Source of the DNA: Nemertoderma westbladi
Lineage: Eukaryota > Xenacoelomorpha > Nemertodermatida > Nemertodermatidae
NCBI GenBank assembly: GCA_032718475.1
Contig: JAUCBJ010006192.1
Span: forward strand, 1-25,808
DNA: 25,808 nt
Direction of reading: 5' to 3'
Below are positions 1-8,261 of the stretch, piece after piece (within the stretch, counting starts at the first letter, position 1; each line of letters starts with the position of its first letter). A program made the translations under genes and the position numbers. The notes below the pieces were generated by a model, which did not search any database, was not told where the DNA came from, and was given only the letters and a program-made list of their open reading frames with translations.

Positions 1-511
1 CCCCCAGTGGTAATAGGGTTAAGTAACTTAATAATACACAAAAATATCCATGTAATTAAATCATTTACAAATCCCTCCTGGCTCCAGGTTAAGTGGAGAA
101 GCGGCCAAGTCTTTAAGGATGGTGCAGGGTTGCCAGGCAGCCAGGTGGTTGGGTGCCGTAACAGATTAGCCGCCCCGACCCGTTGTGTCAGTATGTGTAG
201 GCCTTCCAACTATTTAGTTTTTTAAATTTCCCACTGTTTTAAATTTTCAGATATACACTCCGTTGCTAAGTAACATAATAAATAGTCTTCTGGTGGTGGT
301 AGAGTTCTGGTGGTGGTGCAGTAATATGCCGATTATTTTGAAAAATTTAACATATTGTATTATTTCTATATTTTAGAATATAAACTATGTTACGTCAGTG
401 TATAATTATTTAAAACAATTATCCTCTTTAAACAGGACATTGGATCCAAAAAAAACTTCTAGCATAAAAACGGTTGAATCCACTGGTAATCAATTTTGCA
501 TTTGAGTTTTA
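1..511. other. non-coding AT-rich flank
   Basis: No gene that I can support. A short GC-richer patch at about 75-210 has no recognisable protein or RNA similarity. A small GGT-rich tandem stretch sits near 290-320. The 72-codon open frame at 7-225 has no signal of being coding. Confidence 0.5.
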
Positions 512-568
512 CCCCCCCCCCCCCCCCCCCCCCCCCCCCCATCTGAAAATCCTGGGTACGCCCCCTGG
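512..568. repeat. poly-C tract and solo terminal repeat of a DNA transposon
   Basis: A run of 29 C (512-540) is followed at 547-568 by a segment whose reverse complement starts CAGGGGGCGTACCCAGG. That resembles the terminal inverted repeat of widespread animal hAT-like non-autonomous elements, which often carry a poly-G stretch next to this end. I read it as the right terminus of such an element. No matching left terminus is visible upstream in the window, so the other end is lost or lies outside. The superfamily call rests on motif memory only. Confidence 0.45.
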
Positions 569-1188
569 CGGCATCATTTACATTTCAAATTAAATGAATT
601 CTACAGTATTAAATTTCATTTCTGTTTTTTTTTATATTTTCGCGATTATATCCAGATTTTTATCAATAAATTGGTATCATACCACAAAAGATTTGGCTAT
701 TTAAATGTTACAAATGGCCATAATATTACAATTCTGAAATTAATTAACTAATTACCATGATTCTGTCATTTACGACAGTTCTGTACATATTTAATAGTTG
801 GCCTATCAAGACGCTGCAGTACGTCTTGATAGGCCAACTGTAATTATTGTACATGTAATTATTTCTAAGGCATAGGCTTTATACCTACAATACAATATAC
901 TGCTCTATACTGAAACCGATACTGATAGCCTAAGGGAACAGCAGTAGAGAAACCGGTAGCATGGAACCTAAAATTGTAAATATCAACGGACAAATATCGA
1001 TAAAAAAATGTAAATAAAAAGTCGAAATCGATGGAGATAATGAGTGAATTAAGCAGATAAGAAAATGTAACCTTGAAGTTAACTATAAATACTATAGTTA
1101 CAATTTATTGCCCATCTTGTGTTGGCGCTGAATAATTTAATATTTTATACCAGGAATAATATTTTTTCTAAATAAATAATTATTTTAG
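569..1188. other. AT-rich spacer or intron upstream of the 1189 exon
   Basis: No coding signal seen apart from the hairpin at 796-839 and a splice-acceptor-like stretch at its right end. If the exon at 1189 is real, this stretch is its upstream intron. Confidence 0.5.
796..839. repeat. perfect 18-bp inverted repeat (hairpin)
   Basis: The arms at 796-813 and 822-839 are exact reverse complements (agttggcctatcaagacg on the left), separated by 8 nt. The arms would form a long stable hairpin or cruciform. No protein or RNA gene is recognisable in it; a remnant of a foldback element is one possibility. Confidence 0.85.
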
Positions 1189-1453
1189 GCTGAAATGCGC
1201 CGCACCTGCGTCTGATGGTTCTGATTGCGCATTCTCTAACGCAGCTTCTGGTGGGGGAAGTGAAGCGGATAATTTCGTGACAGTCGGAGGAGAGTGTTCC
1301 TGCAAAGACGCCGCGAAAACCCCCAAGTATTCCAACAGCGCGGAGGGGTTGGCTGAAGGGCGATACAAGTGTGAGGATAGTGGTGCTGCTGGTTGCAACA
1401 GTGGGATGAGTTGCTGGATGGTGTTGGCCATTCTCACCTTGGTGTTTGTCTAG
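1189..1453 (+). CDS. 3'-terminal exon of an unidentified surface protein, candidate GPI-anchored
   Basis: A pyrimidine- and AT-rich stretch ending in TATTTTAG at 1181-1188 is a good splice acceptor. From 1189 a frame (first full codon at 1190) stays open for 87 codons to a TAG at 1451-1453, although it has no start codon. The GC content is clearly above the flanks. The product has seven cysteines, with a C-x-C pair near residue 37, a Gly/Ser-rich stretch, and ends in a hydrophobic tail (WMVLAILTLVFV) right after small residues (AAGCNSGMS). That layout is what a GPI-attachment signal looks like, so the protein is probably secreted and membrane-anchored; a C-terminal transmembrane end is the alternative. 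A variant poly(A) signal TATAAA lies at 1491-1496. Upstream exons are not found and would be to the left of or outside the window. I do not recognise the family. The opposite-strand frames here are shadows. Confidence 0.62.
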
Positions 1454-3135
1454 ACACAACCACATACTTATGTAGTAGGCCTACATCTTATATAAATTCT
1501 GTAGAAAGTTGAAACTTTTGCACACACAGTAGGGTGAGTTCGGGAGACTTCACTTTAGGGGAGACTTGATTTTTTTAATAACACAAAAACTATCGTAAAT
1601 TATTTCACAATACCATACAGTACAAAAATGTGTAAAATACATGTAGGCTACACCCACGCGACAATGGTTTATTACCTTTTGGTTATTTTTGTTTTATTGC
1701 CAATATACTTTTTATGGGTTCAAAAGTAAATTTTTACCCTTTAAGGCGAATGAAAATACGCACCCTTATTTTTTGTCAGGTCCACATGTTTTGACTATTT
1801 ATTGCACTATCCTACCATATATCAATTTCCAGTTTTGTTTCAGCCGTTTTCAAATTATATCATTTAATATAAAAATAGCCCATATGCCCGAGTGTGATGG
1901 AGACTTGAAGCCTTCAATGCTGACGTCCACCTAGAGATACACCCATCTAGAGAACCATTACACCAGAGCACTCCAACTAGTTGATTGGCACTTACACAGA
2001 CCAAGCTATCAATGGAATGTGAATACAATGGATAAAGCAGAGGCCCTTTTCTTTAACATTACCTTCCCTGCCTGCTTTATGAAGTACCGTAACCAAACCA
2101 TCTCCCTTAGAAGCCAGGCAAGCCAACCAACAATTTATTCCCTCTTTACAACTGTGGTTTCATGATACCGACAACTGGTGATTTGGCAGGTTAAAGTAAA
2201 TTGAATTACAGGAAAGCAATTAAAATGCATCTGGATTAAAAATTATACATGATATTTATTATGAAAAAGTGCCTAACCGCGTTAAATTTTATTGCGGTTT
2301 TAATGAACTATTATTTATTTCATCCTTGTTACGAGAACCATTTAAATGAACCTAAATTTGTATATGATTTTGGATAATAATCTGAGTTGACAAATTAATA
2401 ATCGCATTTTTTGCCTTTTCTCTGCTTTACTAAAAAATAGACATGTTGAACATGTAATTATTTAACGTCTTATGGATTTTTGTACGAATTTACAAAAATG
2501 GGAATGGGGGTTCATGTCTCTCACCCTACTAGGTGTCAAGTCTCACTCCCATTGAGGAAGACTGACGCTTTTTGGAAAATACAAATTATTGGATTTAATT
2601 AAAAAAGTTTAAGGGTTACAATTATCAAACTCTCACATAATGATAGAAATCATAACCCCCCCCCCCCCCCCCCCCCTTAAGATATTATTTCGAGGAGACA
2701 TTCTAAAATACGAACCACTTACAGTACATGTATTACAAATGATTCGCATCCAAATTTGAATATTTCCAACACCAAATATAATTTTGGACTGTAAATCTAA
2801 CATTAACTTTAACCCTGAGTCATAGGATCTTAATCAAGTAGGCGACACAAAATTGTTCAGGAGGAAAAACCTAATATAAGTCTTTATTGGTTCAACCAAA
2901 TTTAATTCATTTGGTATTTATTAAGGCACGTGTGTGTGTGTGTGTTACGATAAAACAATTTTGGTGTGCCGCTGTTGTACTAGGTTTTGGTGATTTTAAC
3001 AAAATGACAATACCAGGCACTAGCTACTAGAATAAGCTAGTCGCGTGCTGTAGGCGCAATACTTACAAACTGACGTCAAAAGGGCTCTCTCCTATATTCA
3101 CAACTCGGTCGGACAATTATGGTGTTAGTAACTAC
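1454..3135. other. AT-rich intergenic stretch with a poly-C tract
   Basis: Beyond a possible short 3' UTR (variant signal at 1491-1496) I see no gene. It holds a run of 21 C at 2656-2676 and a short GT run near 2932-2946. Open frames here are short and their composition matches the AT-rich background. Confidence 0.5.
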
Positions 3136-3440
3136 GGTTCCACCTTGGTGTAGTGGTTGCATTGAATTCACATCTCCTGTAGGACATGGGTTCGATCCTC
3201 ACATGGGCCAGGGCAGTTTTCGTTTCGGCACGGATGCTTTAAAGAGACCAGCCAGGGCGCATCTCTGCCTTGCATCCTTAAGTGGTAGCTAAATGAGTAC
3301 TGGAGTTTCCTCTGGGGAGTAAAGTTCTGGAGGGACCGCACTGGAAATAAGTCGTCAGACTTTGTGCGTAATCCCTGGCCTAGCGGCCGAAGAAAATTTA
3401 CTTCACTTTTTACGCCTGCGATCGGCACTGATACCAGAGT
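3136..3440 (+). mobile_element. tRNA-derived SINE
   Basis: A pol III internal promoter is visible: an A box (TGGTGTAGTGGT, 3146-3157) and a B box (GGTTCGATCC, 3189-3198) about 32 bp apart, the spacing of a tRNA gene. The cloverleaf is not well preserved and is followed by some 230 bp of unrelated, moderately GC-rich body, which is the structure of a SINE rather than a tRNA. The body ends near 3440. No clear target duplication was found. It lies just beyond the 3' end of the minus-strand gene at 3751-4140. Confidence 0.7.
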
Positions 3441-3516
3441 AATAACGGATTCTTCACTATTAAAAAAAAGCGGTTTGGATTGATTATTGGGTGTTATTCG
3501 AATTTGACAGCACTAT

Positions 3517-3558
3517 AGTACTGTACAGTAGGACTGTAGTAGGCTTCTGTACAGTACT
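3517..3558. repeat. 12-bp perfect inverted repeat
   Basis: The arm agtactgtacag (3517-3528) is matched by its exact reverse complement at 3547-3558, with an 18-nt loop. It sits just past the poly(A) signal at 3606-3601 of the minus-strand gene, so it may or may not be in the transcript. Confidence 0.6.
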
Positions 3559-3600
3559 ACTCAACTCAAATTAAATGCATATTTAGAACAGAACAAACTA

Positions 3601-3606
3601 TTTATT
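3601..3606 (-). terminator. poly(A) signal AATAAA for the minus-strand terminal exon
   Basis: AATAAA reads on the minus strand here, about 145 nt downstream of the stop codon at 3751. This is a normal 3' UTR distance and supports 3751-4140 as a true last exon. Confidence 0.5.
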
Positions 3607-3750
3607 ACTTTTTTAAAATTCGTATTTATATCAATGAACTAAATGAACACTTAACAAAGATCGTCTACAGTTCTACATAGGTATAGCATATACATCAGCT
3701 GATTCATCCAATACTTTTGGATCACTTTACCATCATCTTGGACTTGCGCA

Positions 3751-4140
3751 CTAAAGGCATAGCGCTTCAAGCCATTCCCGTTGCTTCTCTTTATTATGAA
3801 ACCAGATGCGGCAGCCTTCGGGTTGGTGGTCCGTCTGTTTAACCTCGATAGATGGCAGATAGAACTTCGAATCCTTTGTGGAATTTTTTGTGATTTTTAT
3901 GCCAAATCGGCATCGATTTTCGTGTAGAACTTCTTCAAATGAATACTTTTCCAGATTGAAGACTTTCTCTACATTTCTTAATTTTTTTGTCGTGTTCTCC
4001 CCGTTTGGCAGACATATGAGGTTCCGAAAGCGTAGCAATATCAATTCCGGAGGTTCATTTTCAAGGTTTAATTGTCCCCAAAACGATTTGTCGTTTTCCA
4101 TATCCGGACATTTGTATATTATTCCTTCTAATTCAAACTT
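3751..4140 (-). CDS. 3'-terminal exon, PH-domain-like C-terminus
   Basis: The minus strand reads a strong acceptor (TTTTGTTGCAG) ending at 4141, followed by about 129 in-frame codons to a stop at 3751. The apparent ATG at 4149 lies inside the acceptor, so I place the exon start at 4140, phase 0. The product opens with FELEGIIYK, has alternating short strands, and ends with a helix containing a conserved-type tryptophan (KEKQREWLEAL). This is the layout of a pleckstrin-homology domain: an opening strand and a C-terminal Trp helix that would pack on the barrel. PH domains bind phosphoinositides or proteins at membranes; no specific ligand residues can be assigned. A poly(A) signal follows 145 nt downstream. 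A possible 5' partner exon lies at 11886-11233. The PH call is by eye and could be another PH-like fold (PTB, EVH1). Confidence 0.6.
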   Translation of the reverse strand, partial: KFELEGIIYKCPDMENDKSFWGQLNLENEPPELILLRFRNLICLPNGENTTKKLRNVEKVFNLEKYSFEEVLHENRCRFGIKITKNSTKDSKFYLPSIEVKQTDHQPEGCRIWFHNKEKQREWLEALCL

Positions 4141-4261
4141 CTGCAACAAAACGTATTTTATGATAGAACAGCTACATTCTTGTGTTGTTTTAACTTAAAC
4201 CCTTTCGGTACCTAACTGAAAATTATTCAAACCCCCAAGTGCCCAACTCTAATTCATGAAT

Positions 4262-4635
4262 TTCTGAAGTCTGTCAGTATTTCTGTCAGTTTGTCTGTCA
4301 AGACTTTAGAAAGAATAAAATCTACTAACATTCTCGCTGTGTGGGTTTTCCTTGTCAAGGATTTCATTTCCGCTGTCAGTTTTCACTTTTGACCCTATCC
4401 AGACTGTCTGTCGGTCTGTCTGTCGGTCTGTCTGTCGGTCTGCCTGTCAGTCTGTCCGTCAAAAGTATAAGGAATCACATTTAGCTAATTAAAATTCTCG
4501 CTATGGGGGTTTTCCTGATCAAGGATCTCATTTCTGCTGTCATTTCTCACTTTTGACCCTATGCAGACTGTATGTCGGTCTGTTGGTCTGTCTGTCAGTC
4601 TGTCCGTCGAAAATATAAGGAATCACATTACTACT
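4262..4635. repeat. minisatellite of ~165-bp units with TCTG microsatellite core
   Basis: Two clear tandem units start at about 4330 and 4494. Each runs ATTCTCGCT..., CACTTTTGACCCTAT, a (TCTG/TCGG)n stretch, then TATAAGGAATCACATT. A third, degenerate unit is visible at about 4262-4320. The last unit ends exactly where the (TAG)n tail of the minus-strand RTE-A copy begins (read from the + strand as ACTACTACTA). Confidence 0.75.
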
Positions 4636-4636
4636 A

Positions 4637-5765
4637 CTAGGTCGAGCGAACTCGGACAGTGGAAATGAGATCCTTCCAGGCTTCCCGATTCTCCATAGTT
4701 GTCGCAATTTCGTTTCTCCTAAGTTCAGTATCCCTTTCAAGTTGATCTATATATGTTATGGCCGGTCGTCCACGACTACGCTTTCCATGAGTTGGTTGCC
4801 AGAAAAGTAGATCTGGTATGACCTCGTCTTTACTTCGCCAGCAGTGCCCACTGAATCTTAATCTGCGTTCACGTAGGGTGGTTGATAGTTGATACAGGTG
4901 GTATTGTACCATAAAGCTCGGCGTTTGTCATGTGTTGCTCCAGCTGATGTTTAGGGCTGCCCTTGGTAGTCTTGTGTAGCAACCATCAATTCGTTGTTCA
5001 AGTGATTTAGTCAGTGTCCAGGTCTCACCCCCATATAAAAATACACTTTCCACTGTGGCTCGAAAGAACTTAGTCTTCAGGTGCCTGGAGAGATCTGATT
5101 TCCAGATGGTATCCATTTTTGATAGAGCTACCCAAGCCTTTGCTTTCCTAACTTCTATGTCCTTTTTGCTACTCTCTATCCATGATGCAAGGTACTGGAA
5201 GTCATCGACCTTCCTTAGTTGATTATTATCAATGGTTGTCAAGTTTCCATCAACATTAAAGGTCATGAATTCGGTCTTTGTAGCATTTATATGCAATCCA
5301 ACCTCCTTAGCAGCCCTCTCCACTTTATTTAGAAGAAGCTGTGCATCTGCTAGGGTATTAGAGAGCAGGGCGATGTTATCCGCAAAGTCGGTGTCTGTGA
5401 CTGTAGTTGCCGGATATCTACTACTTCTGCGTTCTTGAAGTGTGAATCCCAGGTCTTCACCCTTTGTGGCCGTCCTCATTGCGTAATCCAGCACAATTAC
5501 AAATAGTAATGGTGCTAATGTGTCACCTTGCAGTACGCCAGCCAGGATTGAGAAAAACTCAGTTTCACCATCTGGTGAGAGTACCCGCGCTTCTGTGTCA
5601 CAATATAACAAGCCAATGCCAGCAACAATTACTTCAGGTATTCCATAAGCTCTTAGGATTTCAAGCATTTTACCTCTATAGATGGAGTCGAATGCCTTCT
5701 TGAAGTCCACAAAAGTCATGATAGCGGGGAGATTCTTTGACTTAATTCCTTCAATCAGTCTCCGT
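4637..5765 (-). mobile_element. RTE-A non-LTR retrotransposon, copy 1 (5'-truncated)
   Basis: This is the 3' third of an RTE-clade LINE, from the RT palm domain to the (TAG)3 tail. It aligns almost end to end with the copy at 17450-18802: thirteen amino-acid differences over about 275 residues. The homology stops abruptly at 5765, where gypsy integrase coding sequence starts on the other side, so the element is 5'-truncated there. The tail abuts the TCTG minisatellite. No target duplication was found. Confidence 0.88.
4639..5764 (-). pseudogene. RTE-A reverse transcriptase fragment, frameshifted
   Basis: The reading frame contains RT motif A (FVDFKKAFD), motif B (GVLQGDTLAPLLF) and motif C, where the catalytic FADD has become FADN, so the second aspartate is lost. 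A 1-bp deletion near 4929 ends the first frame after NISW. A 7-bp tandem duplication (ctatcaa) a little downstream restores it, and the C-terminal domain (RERRLRFSGHCWR, GRPAITYIDQLERD) continues to REAWKDLISTVRVRST and a TAG that is the first unit of the (TAG)n tail. RT, made from the element RNA, would copy it at a nicked target; this copy cannot. Confidence 0.85.
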
Positions 5766-5822
5766 CCATCAGGCCCTGACACCCCTTCCCCTGGGAACAC
5801 CTGTCCGAATACAACACCCCAC
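5766..5822 (+). pseudogene. Ty3/gypsy integrase C-terminal fragment, part 1
   Basis: Read on the + strand from 5767, this segment encodes HQALTPLPLGTPVRIQHPT. It matches the linker and small-barrel region that ends gypsy-type integrases (typically ...GxxVRIQ...KRWDRTG). The matching continuation (TKRWDRTGVVVEV) lies 1.7 kb away at 7555, beyond an inverted-repeat element, and both are in one frame. The left end is cut off by the RTE-A copy. Confidence 0.75.
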
Positions 5823-6050
5823 CCCAGTTAAACATGAGTATGTGTTTCATATATGGTTGCCATAAATAATTCGACATGTGATACATATATGTAAATGTTA
5901 CAGTGTTGTCAAATGTGATCCATATGTGGTATGTTCACATGTGATACACATATGTTTTTTATGTGACAAGTGCGACAAAAAGAGTAAAAATGTAAACTGA
6001 GACCGACCAATCACTGGTGTGGGTCTGCATTTCCTATAGAGAGGTGGGGC

Positions 6051-6064
6051 GGGGGGGGGGGGGG
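6051..6064. repeat. poly-G tract
   Basis: Fourteen G in a row, preceded by GGGGC, inside the inverted-repeat element. It is one of five such G/C runs of 12 or more in the window. Confidence 0.8.
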
Positions 6065-6379
6065 TAGCCTACCTCAGTACCATTATCCTATCCAATCCCT
6101 ACACCCTATCCTACGGCCCTACACCTACCCTATACATTTAGAGAAGGAAGCATCTGAGTATATATGAAATATTTAATCCATAGTGATATGAGAGTATCCT
6201 TAATAGATTTTGGTGATGATCCGTAAATTCGTATTCTATTAGTTAGATTTAATTAAGTTATCTAATTTCCAGCTATAATAGATTATTCATTTTGATAAAT
6301 CTTCGAAAATTAATTAATTCTAAGATCATATAATTGCGCATATGATATTTTATATCTAATTTTAAGACATCTTTTCCCT

Positions 6380-6427
6380 ACAACATATATATACCACATA
6401 TGAAACATATGTTCAATTTTTTAACGG
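6380..6427 (+). repeat. internal copy of the right terminus
   Basis: The first 30 bp (acaacatatatataccacat...) recur exactly at 7508-7537, and the following TTTTTTAACGGGA resembles the TTTAACTGGGA end at 7543-7555. It may mark an older element end or an internal duplication. Confidence 0.6.
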
Positions 6428-7278
6428 GATAAGAACTGCAATAGGCCTGCCTACCTTACGGATGGTATAGTGCAAGTATGTACCCCTTACTGATACTTAG
6501 CAGCGCAGATGACAATGCACAACCACAACCTGACAAGTGAAAACCACCATACAGCCATACATATGTTTGTCTTATTCTGGTAATACAGCACTCTACAATG
6601 CAAATGCACAGCACACCATGCACAGCATAGTGCAAGGCAGAAAGCAGGCAAGTCACACACTGCATCACTGAACAATTGAGTGGACTATGATAAGCGGTAG
6701 GCTTATGCAACGCATTATGCTGTTATGGGTAAAATATAAAATAATTTGCGATTCACTAGCTAAACTGCAAGCGACACGACGTGGTTAAGAAGAAAGATTG
6801 CAGGATCAGACTATGAAATACCTATCATTTGAAGAATGTGTCCCACCACCAGCCCTCAAATGCAATAAACAAAACAATTGGACGATGCCTGACGATCGAC
6901 TATGGTTACTTCAATTTAGTGTCCATACAGCCTTCACAGATCATTTAAACCTTATAGCAGGCCTATGTATTGATTATACATTATATGGTTAAATAGCCGG
7001 TACTTTGAAAATACAATATATAATAACAAAAAATATAGATTCAACGTATTATACTGCTGATTAAAACGATATTTGTTCTTAATGCAAAAAGCTGAGTAGT
7101 GACATCAACAAATTCCGCATCCCCACTCGCTATTCTTTTCTGTACATGTATTACTGTAAGGCCTGTATTACTACCATAAGGCAAACATGTATGCAACATA
7201 TAAAATCCATGAACTGGATTACACAATTACGAATTGAATAGTTCATGGATTTAAATTTAACTCGGAGTCTCGGAGTCT

Positions 7279-7323
7279 ATATGTGAAATAGCCATAGCCA
7301 ATGGCTATGGCTATTTCACATAT
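7279..7323. repeat. 45-bp near-perfect palindrome
   Basis: A 22-bp arm at 7279-7300 is the exact reverse complement of 7302-7323, with a single A between. It can extrude as a cruciform. It is embedded in the inverted-repeat element at 5823-7554. Confidence 0.9.
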
Positions 7324-7554
7324 GCTCGATATATATTATTCACATGCGCATTCTCACACATTTATTTATGATAAATTCATAATGTGCAACATATAAATAC
7401 CATAAATGGAGATACACACATTCTAAGTGTATGTATCACCGCATGCGTGACATGTATTATTCATACATGAGCATAAAAACCCCATTTCCAGACACACCTA
7501 TTCCATACAACATATATATACCACATATGAAACATAAGTTCATGTTTAACTGGG

Positions 7555-7841
7555 ACCACCAAGCGCTGGGACCGCACGGGTGTGGTAGTGGAAGTTGCGC
7601 CCAACCACAACTACTGTACGGGGTTCGGACACCCTCGAGACGCACCCTGGTCCGCAACCGGCGCCTTCTATTGCCAGACACCTCGGCGCCACACCTGGAA
7701 CCGCAGCTGGCTCCAGAACCAGCGCCACCACCACCGCGGCCACCACGCACCGTCACGTGGAGCCCAGAGCTCGAAACTCAGGTGGAGCCCCCGCGGCGCA
7801 GCTACCCACGGCGGGTGAGACGCCCACCCCGCAGACTATAG
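7555..7841 (+). pseudogene. Ty3/gypsy Pol C-terminus (end of integrase), part 2
   Basis: From 7555 the frame reads TTKRWDRTGVVVEVAPNHNY, the end of a gypsy integrase barrel. After a frameshift near 7612 it continues RRTLVRNRRLLLPDT, then a proline-rich tail ending PRRVRRPPRRL and a TAG at 7839-7841. This basic, proline-rich end is typical of Ty3/gypsy polyproteins. Strong GC-richness sets it apart from the surrounding AT-rich element. The protein would bind and insert retrotransposon cDNA. Only this tail is present, the catalytic core is missing, and the copy is dead. A purine tract and LTR start follow directly. Confidence 0.78.
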
Positions 7842-7877
7842 ACTGATAGCAATTGCCAGCACTACGGTGTCAATGCT

Positions 7878-7886
7878 AGAAAGGGG
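7878..7886 (+). promoter_or_regulatory. polypurine tract of the gypsy element
   Basis: AGAAAGGGG sits 37 bp after the Pol stop and immediately before a TGTGGTGATA, the expected TG start of a 3' LTR. It is where plus-strand DNA synthesis would be primed. Confidence 0.6.
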
Positions 7887-8261
7887 TGTGGTGATACCGC
7901 GTGGCTCGCCCCATACTCAACACACTCAGTATCTGGGATACACAGCAATATACTGATCTCTGCTGCTCACGGTAGTACAGCAGTAGTACTTATCTGCTGC
8001 TTAATATGTATAGTAGTATCTGGTGTCTGATATGTAATATAACGAATTGTTAATATATCAGATTATACTTTGTATGATATATCCATATCCATACACACTC
8101 CAGGAATCGCCATGTAGTCTTGTATGTAGTTCTATATCTACCAATACAGCCCATGTCCGCAATGTTACGCCCTGGGGCTCTCTCATCTACATGATATCAG
8201 ACATACAGGCGCACCGCACACAAAGCTTTTGTCGGTCCCAGCAAGTCAGCCTCCTGCTGTG
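7887..8261 (+). mobile_element. 3' LTR of the gypsy element, first part
   Basis: The LTR is inferred from position: Pol stop, polypurine tract, then TGTGGTG. It continues without a recognisable gene until the hAT-type element at 8262. The rest of the LTR presumably resumes at 9878; its CA end and any 5' LTR partner cannot be located. Confidence 0.5.
8254..8261 (+). repeat. left target-site duplication of the hAT-type element
   Basis: CTGCTGTG, identical to 9870-9877 on the other side of the element. Confidence 0.9.

Larger units (their letters stand above)
5823..7554. mobile_element. 1.73-kb non-coding element with ~34-bp terminal inverted repeats
   Basis: The left end (cccagttaaacatga... 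to about 5856) and the right end (about 7521-7554, reverse complement) share the first 15 bases exactly and then a TTTCATAT-rich stretch with a few mismatches. Removing the element rejoins gypsy integrase codons in frame (IQHP-T-TKRWD), so both borders are independently fixed. The target duplication is at most 2-3 bp and ambiguous (AC or ACC), so I do not assign a superfamily. Inside are a third terminus-like copy at about 6380-6427, a 45-bp palindrome at 7279-7323, and many CATATGTG-type short palindromes. No transposase frame is visible, so it would be non-autonomous. Confidence 0.65.

Noticed and set aside
7-225. 72-codon + strand frame at the left edge
   Set aside because: No known similarity, and composition does not separate it from non-coding flank; a donor-like CAGGTTAAG at about 86-94 is not enough.
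1145-1465. Minus-strand frames of 106 and 85 codons
   Set aside because: They mirror the + strand exon at 1189-1453, which has the splice acceptor and the sensible protein end.
3168-3428. Minus-strand 86-codon frame
   Set aside because: Lies within the tRNA-derived SINE body; no sign of being a protein.
4390-4450. CRISPR-like repeat array
   Set aside because: The TCTG/TCGG units are a simple microsatellite in a eukaryotic minisatellite with no unique spacers.
6456-6992. Short frames at 6456-6710 (minus) and 6798-6992 (plus)
   Set aside because: Inside the non-coding inverted-repeat element; no conserved motif.
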